Shown: piece after piece, positions 33,899 through 41,184 of the stretch
Layout of the letters: every line of letters starts with the position of its first letter
How positions within the stretch are numbered: position 1 is the stretch's first letter
Assembly (NCBI RefSeq): GCF_030283205.1
Contig: NZ_JASNWF010000041.1
Span: forward strand, 1-41,463
Length of the DNA stretch: 41,463 nt
Direction: 5' to 3'
Source: Actinomadura opuntiae
GTDB taxonomy: Bacteria > Actinomycetota > Actinomycetes > Streptosporangiales > Streptosporangiaceae
Program-made: the position numbers and the translations under genes
Notes under the pieces: generated by a model
What the model was told of the DNA's origin: nothing
What the model saw: only the letters and a program-made list of their open reading frames with translations
Database searches by the model: none

Positions 33899-34929
33899 GC
33901 GCTCACCGGGCGGGCCCGCCGCAGGCCCGCGACGTCCTGCCGGAGGCGCCGCCGCAGACCGGCGGCCGCGACGCGCTGGTGCACCGGGCGGTGCCGTACG
34001 GCTGGCCGCGCGAGCTGGCGCTGACCGCTGTCCCGTACCTGCGGGCCGGGCGGCGCGCGGGCGAGGCGGTGGTGGTGATCGCGTCGGAGCCGGTCCGGGT
34101 GACGCTGCGCGAGCAGCTCGGCGCCGAGACCTGCACCGGGATCGAGTTCATCGACTCCGGCGACTGGTTCGGCGGCCCGATGCGGGCGCTGGCCGGCTAC
34201 CACGACCGGATGCGCGCCGACTGGTGGCCGCGCGGGCGGCTGCGGCTGCTCGCCGAGCCGGTGTGGGACGGGCTGACGCCGCTGGAGACGCGCGAGTGGC
34301 AGCGGCACGAGTCGCTGCTGAACGTGGTGTTCGCCGGCACCCCGACCATGATGATGTGCGCCTACGACACGGCGTCGCTGCCCCGGAACGTGCTGGACGG
34401 CATGGCCCGCACGCACCCGGAGCTGACCGGCCCGGACGGCCCGCGCCCCAGCCCCGCGTACACCGACCCCGCCGAGTACTACGCCGAATGCAACGCGGGC
34501 GCGCTGCCGCCGCCCCCGACCGCCGCCGCGCACCGGGCGTTCGGCGCGGGCGGGCTGCCGTCGCTGCGCGGCTTCCTCGCCGCCGGGGCCGCCCGGCTCG
34601 GACTGCCGGAGGGCCGGACGCTGCCGCTCGTGCTGGCGGTGAACGAGGTCGCCACGATGATCGTCCGGGACGGCGGCGGGCACGGCTCGGTGCGGCTGTG
34701 GGCCGAGGCCGGCGAGCTGGTCTGCGACGTGGCCGGTCCCGGCCGCGCGCTCACCGACCGGTTCCTCGGCTACACCCCGCCGCGCCTCCCGCCCGCCGGC
34801 GACGGGCCGGGCGGCCGCGACGCCGAGGGCGCGATGTGGGCGGTGCGCCGGCTCTGCCACATCGTGCAGATCAGGTCCGGCGCGGGCGGCACCCAGATCC
34901 GGCTGCACGTCCGGCTCGACGGCGGGTGA
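33895..34929 (+). CDS. MEDS-domain anti-sigma factor-like ATPase (RsbA type, third of three)
   Basis: A 344-residue protein: MEDS domain (about 25-170, starting LVHRAVPYGWPRELALTAVPYLRAG) plus a C-terminal HATPase domain (about 235-340, LPLVLAVNEVATMIV ... GGTQIRLHVRL). This is the RsbA-like layout of anti-sigma factor kinases. Two nucleotide-binding features are missing. The N-box usually reads NEVATN; here the Asn is Met255 (NEVATM). The G1 box DxGxG reads VAGPG (279-283). ATP binding is therefore doubtful. Translation is coupled to the preceding MEDS-STAS gene (ATGA). No sigma factor gene lies in the window. Confidence 0.78.
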   Translation: MSAHRAGPPQARDVLPEAPPQTGGRDALVHRAVPYGWPRELALTAVPYLRAGRRAGEAVVVIASEPVRVTLREQLGAETCTGIEFIDSGDWFGGPMRALAGYHDRMRADWWPRGRLRLLAEPVWDGLTPLETREWQRHESLLNVVFAGTPTMMMCAYDTASLPRNVLDGMARTHPELTGPDGPRPSPAYTDPAEYYAECNAGALPPPPTAAAHRAFGAGGLPSLRGFLAAGAARLGLPEGRTLPLVLAVNEVATMIVRDGGGHGSVRLWAEAGELVCDVAGPGRALTDRFLGYTPPRLPPAGDGPGGRDAEGAMWAVRRLCHIVQIRSGAGGTQIRLHVRLDGG

Positions 34930-34962
34930 GGCGCGCGCCCGCCGGGGCGGTAGCCTTCGGGC

Positions 34963-35388
34963 ATGCTGACGATCGAGCGTGCCCTGGTCGAGAAGATCGT
35001 CGCGCATGCGCGCGCCGACCATCCGGACGAGGCATGCGGCATCATCGCCGGCCCGATCGGGTCCGACCGGCCCGTCCGGTACGTCGCGATGACCAACGCC
35101 GAGCGGTCCCCGACGTTCTACCGGTTCGACTCGCAGGAGCAGCTGAAGCTGTGGCGCGAGATGGACGACCGCGACGAGGAGCCGGTGGTGATCTACCACT
35201 CGCACACCGCGACCGAGGCGTACCCGTCCCGCACCGACATCTCCTACGCCTCCGAGCCGAACGCGCACTACGTGCTCGTGTCGACCCGCGCCGAGGGCAC
35301 CGAGGAGTTCCGGTCGTACCGGATCGCGGACGGCGAGGTGACCGAGGAAGAGGTCCGGATCGTCGACTCCTACGACGCCGGGCACTGA
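34963..35388 (+). CDS. mec: Mov34/MPN/PAD-1 (JAMM) metallopeptidase, Mec-like
   Basis: A 141-residue zinc peptidase. The JAMM motif is complete: Glu23, HSH (His79, His81), Ser89 and Asp92 within YHSHTATEAYPSRTD. In M. tuberculosis, Mec releases cysteine from the carrier protein CysO after CysM has built it there. The gene order mec-cysO-cysM here supports the same job. A TAGCCT box ends 6 bases before the ATG at 34963, so the mRNA is probably leaderless and independent of the MEDS cluster upstream. Confidence 0.92.
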   Translation: MLTIERALVEKIVAHARADHPDEACGIIAGPIGSDRPVRYVAMTNAERSPTFYRFDSQEQLKLWREMDDRDEEPVVIYHSHTATEAYPSRTDISYASEPNAHYVLVSTRAEGTEEFRSYRIADGEVTEEEVRIVDSYDAGH

Positions 35389-35446
35389 GCCCGGTCGCCG
35401 GGGTCGCGGAGCCGATGGCGGCGGGGAGCGGCCGGAACGCGGCCGG

Positions 35447-35452
35447 TAAACT
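35447..35452 (+). promoter_or_regulatory. -10 box between mec and cysO
   Basis: TAAACT ends 7 bases before an ATG at 35460, the spacing expected if transcription starts on that ATG. It would give cysO-cysM their own promoter with a translated leader. No -35 consensus is visible. Confidence 0.45.
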
Positions 35453-35459
35453 GGTCGAC

Positions 35460-35588
35460 ATGTGGACGAGCGGGGACGTGACGGGCGTGCGGCGCCGCGT
35501 CCCGGCCCTCGCGCTGCCACCCGTACAGAGCTTCCTGTTCGGGCATTCGCGCGCCGAGGTCGTCTACGACTGTTCGCCGGCCCGTTGA
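35460..35588 (+). CDS. Short leaderless frame upstream of cysO (possible leader peptide)
   Basis: A 42-residue frame with ATG 35460 placed exactly 7 bases after the TAAACT box. The peptide begins MWTSGDVTGVRRRVPALALP and ends VVYDCSPAR, with its only Cys five residues from the end. The stop lies 82 bases before cysO. Cysteine-gene leader peptides exist in actinobacteria, but known ones have Cys runs or an RHVDL-like motif, neither of which is present. Translation is plausible from position; a regulatory role in sensing cysteine is speculation. Confidence 0.4.
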   Translation: MWTSGDVTGVRRRVPALALPPVQSFLFGHSRAEVVYDCSPAR

Positions 35589-35670
35589 TCCTGCCCGGAA
35601 TTCCCCCGCTGCCCGCCCGGTTGTGACGCAGAGGGCGGGGAGCCCCGTACGACCGAAGGAGATCATCGCG

Positions 35671-35943
35671 ATGGCGATCGAGGTCCGGATCCCGACGATC
35701 CTGCGCAACCTCACCGACGGCGCCAAGGCCGTCGAGGGCAAGGGCGGCACGCTCGACGAGCTGTTCACCGACCTGGACTCCCGCCACCCCGGGCTGCGCG
35801 ACCGGCTGGTGGACGACAAGGGCCTGCGCCGGTTCGTCAACGTCTACCTCAACGACGAGGACGTGCGCTTCCTCGGCGGCCTGGAGACCGAGGTCTCCGA
35901 CGGCGACGGCGTGACGATCCTGCCGGCCGTCGCGGGCGGCTGA
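35671..35943 (+). CDS. cysO: CysO-type sulfur carrier protein (MoaD/ThiS fold)
   Basis: A 90-residue ubiquitin-fold carrier. It has IEVRIPTILRNLTDG, FVNVYLNDEDVRFLGGLETEVSDGD and the C-terminal VTILPAVAGG, whose terminal Gly-Gly is the site that becomes thiocarboxylated. CysM uses this thiocarboxylate as sulfur donor. GAAGGAGATC precedes the ATG at 35671. cysM starts 20 bases after the stop. The enzyme that loads sulfur onto CysO (an E1-like protein) is not in the window. Confidence 0.94.
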   Translation: MAIEVRIPTILRNLTDGAKAVEGKGGTLDELFTDLDSRHPGLRDRLVDDKGLRRFVNVYLNDEDVRFLGGLETEVSDGDGVTILPAVAGG

Positions 35944-35963
35944 GCCGGGCTGGACGGGCCGAC

Positions 35964-36911
35964 ATGCGATTCGACTCGCTGCTGGACTCGCTCGGCGGCA
36001 CCCCGCTGGTCGGGCTGCCGCGGCTGTCGCCGAGCGCCGACGTCCGGCTCTGGGCCAAGCTGGAGGACCGCAACCCGACCGGGTCGGTGAAGGACCGGCC
36101 CGCCTTCTACATGATCGAGAAGGCGGAGAAGGACGGCCTGCTGACGCCGGGCTGCACGATCCTGGAGCCGACGTCCGGGAACACCGGCATCTCGCTGGCC
36201 ATGGTCGCCAAGCTGCGCGGCTACCGGATGGTGTGCGTGATGCCGGAGAACACCTCGGCGGAGCGCCGCCAGCTGCTGGAGATGTGGGGGGCGGAGATCA
36301 TCCCCTCGCCCGCCGCGGGCGGCTCGAACGAGGCGGTCCGGGTGGCGAAGGGGCTGGCGGCCGAGAACCCCGACTGGGTGATGCTGTACCAGTACGGCAA
36401 CGAGGCCAACGCGCTGGCGCACTACGAGACGACCGGGCCGGAGATCCTCGCCGACCTGCCGTCGGTGACGCACTTCGTCGCGGGGCTCGGCACCACCGGC
36501 ACGCTGATGGGCGTCGGCCGGTACCTGCGCGAGCAGGTGCCGGACGTGAGGATCGTCGCCGCGGAGCCGCGGTACGGCGAGCTGGTGTACGGGCTGCGCA
36601 ACATCGACGAGGGCTTCATCCCCGAGCTGTACGACGACTCGATACTGACGACCCGGTTCTCCGTCGGGTCCCGGGACGCGCTGCGCCGCACCCGTGAGCT
36701 GCTGGAGCAGGAGGGCATCTTCGCGGGCATCTCGACGGGCGGCGCGCTGCACGCCGCGATCGGCATGGCGAACAAGGCGGTGAAGGCGGGCGAGCGCGCC
36801 GACATCGTGTTCGTCGTCGCCGACGGCGGCTGGAAGTACCTGTCCACCGGCGCCTACGGCGGCACGCTGGAGGAGGCCGAGGCGCGCCTGGAGGGCCAGC
36901 TCTGGGCCTGA
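35964..36911 (+). CDS. cysM: CysO-dependent cysteine synthase
   Basis: A PLP enzyme of 315 residues that in the mycobacterial pathway uses O-phosphoserine and CysO thiocarboxylate. The PLP Lys is Lys43 in NPTGSVKDRPA; the phosphate-binding loop is EPTSGNTGISLA (about 68-79) and the Gly-rich cofactor loop is GLGTTGTLMGVGRY. The C-terminus FVVADGGWKYLSTGAYGGTLEEAEARLEGQLWA matches CysM relatives. The placement straight after cysO with mec upstream supports assignment to the CysO route rather than a sulfide-dependent synthase. Confidence 0.93.
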   Translation: MRFDSLLDSLGGTPLVGLPRLSPSADVRLWAKLEDRNPTGSVKDRPAFYMIEKAEKDGLLTPGCTILEPTSGNTGISLAMVAKLRGYRMVCVMPENTSAERRQLLEMWGAEIIPSPAAGGSNEAVRVAKGLAAENPDWVMLYQYGNEANALAHYETTGPEILADLPSVTHFVAGLGTTGTLMGVGRYLREQVPDVRIVAAEPRYGELVYGLRNIDEGFIPELYDDSILTTRFSVGSRDALRRTRELLEQEGIFAGISTGGALHAAIGMANKAVKAGERADIVFVVADGGWKYLSTGAYGGTLEEAEARLEGQLWA

Positions 36912-36943
36912 GCCGGGCGTGATCCCGGCCACGGCGGCATCGC

Positions 36944-36995
36944 GGCCGGCACGGTAGAGTTCGTTCTCGAATGAGATTCTAGAACCGTGCCGGCC
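36944..36995 (+). promoter_or_regulatory. Inverted-repeat operator candidate before the thioesterase gene
   Basis: A perfect 12-bp stem, GGCCGGCACGGT (36944-36955) with its complement (36984-36995), encloses a 28-base AT-richer centre. Inside are GTTCT (36963-36967) and AGAAC (36981-36985) as an inverted pair, and GAATGAGATTC, itself a GAAT/ATTC dyad. Nested dyads like these are typical of TetR-type operators on lipid genes. It could also be a leader hairpin for the gene at 37033 or a terminator for cysM. Confidence 0.45.
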
Positions 36996-37032
36996 GGGTG
37001 GACGCCCGCCGGCCGGAACGGGGAGACAGCGC

Positions 37033-37833
37033 ATGGGCGGGTTCGAGGCGGCCACCGCGGTCAGGCGGATCGGCGAGGGCCGGTACGCGGCCGATCTGGA
37101 CGGCGACTTCGGCTTCGCCGAGGCGCTGAACGGCGGCTACCTGATGGCCGTCCTCGGCCGCGCCGCCGTCGACGCCTCCCCGCACGCGCACCCCATCGCC
37201 ACCGCCGCGACGTTCCTGCGCCCCGCCAAGCCCGGCCCCGCCGAGCTGGTCGTCGACACCCGCAAGAGCGGCCGCACCGCCGCCACCGCGCTGGTCAGCC
37301 TCGTCCAGGGCGGGCGTCCCGCGGTGGAGGCGCTCATCACCACCGGCACCCTCGACGCCGCCGCCGAGCCCGCGTTCGCCGGCCCCGCGCCCGCCGTGGA
37401 GGTCCCGCCGCTGGCCGAGTGCACCAGCATGCTGCCGGAGGAGGGCACCGAGGGCTTCGCCGGCCAGGTCGACATGCGCTTCGACCGCTCCACCATGGGC
37501 TGGCTGGACGGCACGCCGAGCGGCCGGCCGGAGATCCGCGCCTGGTTCCGGCTGCGCGACGAGTACGGCCCGGACGCCTTCTCCCTCGCGCTCACCGTCG
37601 ACGCGCTCCCGCCCGTCGCGCTCAACCTCGGCTCCAAGGGCTGGGCGCCGACCGTCGAGCTCACCTGGCACATGCGGGCCGTCCCGGCGCCCGGCTGGCT
37701 CGCCGTGCACGGCACCGGGCGGCTGCTGTCGGACGGCTGGTTCGACGAGGAGGTCGAGGTCTGGGACTCGGCCGGGCGCCTGGTCGCGCAGAGCCGCCAG
37801 ATCGCCCGCGTCGGCATCGGCGCCAAGAAGTGA
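37033..37833 (+). CDS. Acyl-CoA thioesterase, double hotdog (TesB-like)
   Basis: A 266-residue protein with two hotdog-type halves, as in the TesB/thioesterase-like superfamily. The first half starts with FGFAEALNGGYLMAVLGRAA (about residues 23-42) and HPIATAATFLRPAKPGPAELVVDTRKSGRT. The second has ALTVDALPPVALNLG and WAPTVELTWHMRAVP, ending DSAGRLVAQSRQIARVG. It should hydrolyse acyl-CoA to free acid and CoA; the chain length is unknown. GGGGAGA lies upstream of the ATG. The palindromic region at 36944-36995 may control it. Confidence 0.85.
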   Translation: MGGFEAATAVRRIGEGRYAADLDGDFGFAEALNGGYLMAVLGRAAVDASPHAHPIATAATFLRPAKPGPAELVVDTRKSGRTAATALVSLVQGGRPAVEALITTGTLDAAAEPAFAGPAPAVEVPPLAECTSMLPEEGTEGFAGQVDMRFDRSTMGWLDGTPSGRPEIRAWFRLRDEYGPDAFSLALTVDALPPVALNLGSKGWAPTVELTWHMRAVPAPGWLAVHGTGRLLSDGWFDEEVEVWDSAGRLVAQSRQIARVGIGAKK

Positions 37834-37983
37834 CCCCCGGGCGGCGCGCGGCGTGACGCGCTTCACCGGCGTTTCGCGCGCCCGGCGAACCGATCGCGCG
37901 CGCCGCCCGTGAACTGGCGCGTTTTCCAACGGGTGACGGTGTGATGTCCAACGCATGACGCACCTGGACGGGGGTAAGTCGCC

Positions 37984-37989
37984 TAGCCT
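37984..37989 (+). promoter_or_regulatory. -10 box of murI
   Basis: TAGCCT ends 8 bases before the murI ATG at 37998, with no ribosome binding site in between, so the transcript is probably leaderless. Confidence 0.4.
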
Positions 37990-37997
37990 GTAGGACC

Positions 37998-38900
37998 ATG
38001 TCAGCGACCGGCGACCTCGACCCGACCGCGCCCTCATCCGGTCACCGGTCGGACCTGCCGATCGGTGTGTTCGACAGCGGATTCGGCGGCCTCACCGTGG
38101 CGCGCGCGATCCTCGACCAGCTGCCGAACGAGCCGATCGTCTACCTCGGCGACTCGGCCCGCCAGCCGTACGGGCCGCGCCCGATCGCCGAGGTCCGCGC
38201 GTACGCCCTGGAGATGCTCGACCAGCTCGTCGACGAGGGCGTGAAGATGCTGGTGATCGCCTGCAACAGCGCCAGCTCGGCGATGCTGCGCGACGCCCGC
38301 GAGCGCTACGACGTCCCGGTCGTCGAGGTGATCAACCCGGCGACGCGGCGCGCGGCCCGCGCCACCTCCAACGGCCGGGTCGGGCTGATCGCGACGCACG
38401 CCACCGTCACCAGCCGCGCCTACGACGACGCGTTCGCGGCCGCGCCGCACATCGAACTGGTCAGCGCGGCCTGCCCGCGCTTCGTCGAGTTCGTCGAGGC
38501 GGGCGTGACGATGGGGGAGGAGCTGCTGGACGCGGCGCGCGGCTACCTGCGGCCGATCGTGGCCGCCGGATGCGACACCCTCATCCTCGGCTGCACCCAT
38601 TACCCACTGCTGACCGGCGTCATCTCGTATGTCGTCGGCGACGGGGTCACACTGGTATCGAGCGCCGACGAGACCGCCAAGGACGTGTATCGAGTGCTGC
38701 ACGACCAGGGGCTGGCGCGCGACGAGGCGAGGCCCCGGCCACGGCACCGGTTCCGCGCGACCGGTGATCCCGCCGTGTTCGCCGAACTCGGCCGGCGGTT
38801 CCTCGGACCGGAGATCGACGCGGTGGAGACGGCCGGCCAGGCCGGGCCGGGCGGCGCGGGGGGCACCGGCCCCGCCTTGAGCAAGGCTCTGACGACCTGA
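37998..38900 (+). CDS. murI: Glutamate racemase
   Basis: Provides D-glutamate for peptidoglycan. The 300-residue protein has IGVFDSGFGGLTVARAI, YLGDSARQPYGPR, the first catalytic Cys in IACNSAS (Cys89) and the second in LILGCTHYPLL (Cys199), plus the partner Asp26 and Glu residues typical of the family. It has about 18 extra residues at the N-terminus and a Gly/Ala-rich C-terminal tail compared with compact racemases. An MBL-fold hydrolase gene follows 30 bases later in the same direction and may be co-transcribed. Confidence 0.95.
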   Translation: MSATGDLDPTAPSSGHRSDLPIGVFDSGFGGLTVARAILDQLPNEPIVYLGDSARQPYGPRPIAEVRAYALEMLDQLVDEGVKMLVIACNSASSAMLRDARERYDVPVVEVINPATRRAARATSNGRVGLIATHATVTSRAYDDAFAAAPHIELVSAACPRFVEFVEAGVTMGEELLDAARGYLRPIVAAGCDTLILGCTHYPLLTGVISYVVGDGVTLVSSADETAKDVYRVLHDQGLARDEARPRPRHRFRATGDPAVFAELGRRFLGPEIDAVETAGQAGPGGAGGTGPALSKALTT

Positions 38901-38930
38901 TTCCTCGGGGACACAAGAGGAGGAGTGAGC

Positions 38931-39680
38931 GTGCGGGTCACAGTGATCGGCTGCTCCGGCAGTTTCCCGGGGCCGGACAGCCCCGCGTCCAGCTACCTGA
39001 TCGAGGCCGACGGCTACGCGCTCGTGCTCGATCTCGGCAACGGCGCCCTCGGATCGCTGCAGCGCTTCCGCTCGCTGCAGGAGATCGACGCGGTGTGCGT
39101 CTCGCACCTGCACGCCGACCACTGCCTGGACCTGTGCGGGCTGTGGGTGGCGCGCACCTACCATCCCGAGGGCCCGCAGCCGCGGCTGCCGGTGCACGGC
39201 CCCGAGGGGACCGCGGTGCGGATGGCGAAGGCCTACGACCTGGAGCCCGAGCCGGGGATGTGCGAGACGTTCGACTTCCACGTGCTGCGCCGCGGCCCGT
39301 ACGAGATCGGACCGTTCCGGGTGACGACCGCGCTGATGCCGCACCCGGTGGAGGCGTACGCGTTCCGCATCGAGCACGGCGGCAAGGCGCTCGCCTACTC
39401 CGGTGACACCGGGGTGTCCGACACCCTGGTGGAGCTGGCGCGCGGCGCCGACCTGTTCCTGTGCGAGGCGTCGTTCCTGGAGGGGCCCGGCCTGCCGTCC
39501 GAGCTGCACCTGACCGCGCGGGAGGCGGGCGAGCACGCCGCCCGCGCCGACGCCGGCCGCCTGGTGCTCACCCATCTGGTGCCGTGGAACGACCAGGACA
39601 TGTCGCTGAAGGAGGCCAAGGCCAGCGGCTACGGCGGCGACATCGAGCTGGCCCGGGTGGGCGCCTCCTACGACCTGTGA
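38931..39680 (+). CDS. MBL-fold metal-dependent hydrolase
   Basis: A 249-residue metallo-beta-lactamase-fold protein. The metal motif is SHLHADHCLD (His59, His61, Asp63, His64); further ligands are PHPVEAY, SGDTG and, near the end, LTHLVPW. The layout resembles RNase Z or cyclic phosphodiesterase-type MBL proteins, but the RNase Z flexible arm is absent, so the substrate is open. The GTG at 38931 is preferred because GAGGAGG lies 7 bases upstream; a GTG at 38925 is too close. It sits in a murI-MBL-rph-rdgB run that is conserved in actinobacteria. Confidence 0.87.
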   Translation: MRVTVIGCSGSFPGPDSPASSYLIEADGYALVLDLGNGALGSLQRFRSLQEIDAVCVSHLHADHCLDLCGLWVARTYHPEGPQPRLPVHGPEGTAVRMAKAYDLEPEPGMCETFDFHVLRRGPYEIGPFRVTTALMPHPVEAYAFRIEHGGKALAYSGDTGVSDTLVELARGADLFLCEASFLEGPGLPSELHLTAREAGEHAARADAGRLVLTHLVPWNDQDMSLKEAKASGYGGDIELARVGASYDL

Positions 39681-39709
39681 CCCGCCGTCCGGGCACTAGG
39701 GTGGTGCGC

Positions 39710-40444
39710 ATGGCACGCCCCGATGATCGCGCACCGGACCAGCTCCGCCCCGTCCGCATCCAACGCGGATGGCTCGACCACGCGGAGGGGTCGGTGCTCG
39801 TCGAGTTCGGCCGGACGCGGGTGCTGTGCGCGGCCTCCGTGCAGGACTCGGTGCCCCGCTGGCGGCGCGACAGCGGCCTCGGCTGGGTCACCGCCGAGTA
39901 CGCGATGCTGCCCCGCGCGACCAACACCCGCAACGACCGCGAGTCCATCAAGGGCCGGGTCGGCGGACGCACGCACGAGATCTCCCGGCTGATCGGCCGG
40001 TCCGTCCGGGCGTGCCTCGACCTCAAGGCGCTCGGCGAGAACACCGTCCAGCTCGACTGCGACGTGCTGCAGGCCGACGGCGGCACCCGCACCGCCGCGA
40101 TCACCGGCGCCTACGTCGCGCTCGCCGACGCGGTGTCGTGGATGCGCGAGCGCAAGATGCTGCGCGGGAACCCGCTGGTCACCTCGGTCGCGGCGGTGAG
40201 CGTCGGCGTCGTCGCCGGGGAGGCGCGGCTCGACCTGTGCTACGAGGAGGACTCGGCCGCCGGCACCGACATGAACGTGGTGTGCACCGGCGACGGGAGG
40301 TTCGTCGAGGTGCAGGGCACCGCCGAGGGCGCCCCGTTCGACCGCGCCGAGCTGGACGCGCTGCTCGACCTCGCCGCGGGCGGCTGCGCCGACCTGACCC
40401 GGCTGCAGAACGAGGCCCTGCAGAAGGGGAAGCCGGGTCGGTGA
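39710..40444 (+). CDS. rph: Ribonuclease PH
   Basis: Phosphorolytic 3'-5' exoribonuclease that trims tRNA 3' ends. The 244 residues fit the family: DQLRPVRIQRGWLDHAEGSVLVEFGRTRVLCAASV, the phosphate-binding RGLGWVTAEYAMLPRAT-like stretch (here SGLGWVTAEYAMLPRAT), GRTHEISRLIGRSVRA and LDLCYEEDSAAGTDMNVV, ending QGTAEGAPFDRAELD. A TAGGGT box ends 7 bases before the ATG at 39710. The TGA stop overlaps the rdgB start as GTGA. Confidence 0.95.
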   Translation: MARPDDRAPDQLRPVRIQRGWLDHAEGSVLVEFGRTRVLCAASVQDSVPRWRRDSGLGWVTAEYAMLPRATNTRNDRESIKGRVGGRTHEISRLIGRSVRACLDLKALGENTVQLDCDVLQADGGTRTAAITGAYVALADAVSWMRERKMLRGNPLVTSVAAVSVGVVAGEARLDLCYEEDSAAGTDMNVVCTGDGRFVEVQGTAEGAPFDRAELDALLDLAAGGCADLTRLQNEALQKGKPGR

Positions 40445-41076
40445 CGCGGATCGTGCTGGCGACCCGCAACGCGGGAAAGATCGCCGAACTGGAGCGGATC
40501 CTCGGCGGCATCGACGTGGCGGGCCTCGCGGAGTTCCCGGACGCCCCCGACGTCCCCGAGACCGAGTTGACCTTCGAGGGCAACGCGCTGCTGAAGGCCC
40601 GCGCGATCGCCGCGCACACCGGCCTGCCGGCCGTCTCCGACGACTCGGGGTTGTGCGTGGACGCGCTGAACGGGATGCCGGGCGTGCTGTCGGCCCGCTG
40701 GTCGGGACGGTTCGGCGACGCCGCCGGCGACAAGGACGCCGCGAACCTCCAGCTCGTCCTCGACCAGCTCGGCGACGTCGCCGACGGCCTGCGCGGCGCG
40801 GCGTTCGTGTGCGCGGCGGCGCTGGTGGTCCCGGCGGGCGGCGGCCGCGCCGCGGTCGAGCACACGGTCGAGGGCCGGATGCGCGGGACGGTGCTCCGCG
40901 CGCCGCGCGGCACCGGTGGCTTCGGCTACGACCCGATCTTCCTGCCGGACGGCGAGACCCGCACGACCGCGGAGATGGCGCCGGCGGAGAAGGACGCGAT
41001 CAGCCACCGGGGCCGGGCGTTCCGGGCGCTGGCCGAGCTTCTCCCGGACGCGCTCGCCGCCGCCGGCCGCCGCTGA
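40441..41076 (+). CDS. rdgB: XTP/dITP diphosphatase (non-canonical purine NTPase)
   Basis: Removes deaminated purine nucleotides such as XTP and dITP from the pool by hydrolysis to the monophosphate. The 211-residue protein has the N-terminal IVLATRNAGKIAELERIL, ETELTFEGNALLKARAIA, the catalytic SDDSGLCVDAL, the RGTGGFGYDPIFLP loop and AEKDAISHRGRAFRAL. It starts at GTG 40441, overlapping the rph stop by four bases, so the two are translationally coupled. This rph-rdgB order is widely conserved. Confidence 0.95.
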   Translation: MTRIVLATRNAGKIAELERILGGIDVAGLAEFPDAPDVPETELTFEGNALLKARAIAAHTGLPAVSDDSGLCVDALNGMPGVLSARWSGRFGDAAGDKDAANLQLVLDQLGDVADGLRGAAFVCAAALVVPAGGGRAAVEHTVEGRMRGTVLRAPRGTGGFGYDPIFLPDGETRTTAEMAPAEKDAISHRGRAFRALAELLPDALAAAGRR

Positions 41077-41184
41077 GCCGGCCGGTTCCCGGAATCTCCT
41101 AGAATTCCTCCCGGGTCATGACAACCGGACGGGCCGCCGCGGGGGTTCTGAGGGGTGTACGGACGACGTCCCCCGAGGAGCAAC

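Noticed and set aside
35389..35670. Cysteine-type leader peptide with an RHVDL motif, or a riboswitch, before cysO
   Set aside because: No RHVDL-like motif in any frame and no Cys run. I recognise no riboswitch core. Only the weaker leaderless 42-residue frame remains.
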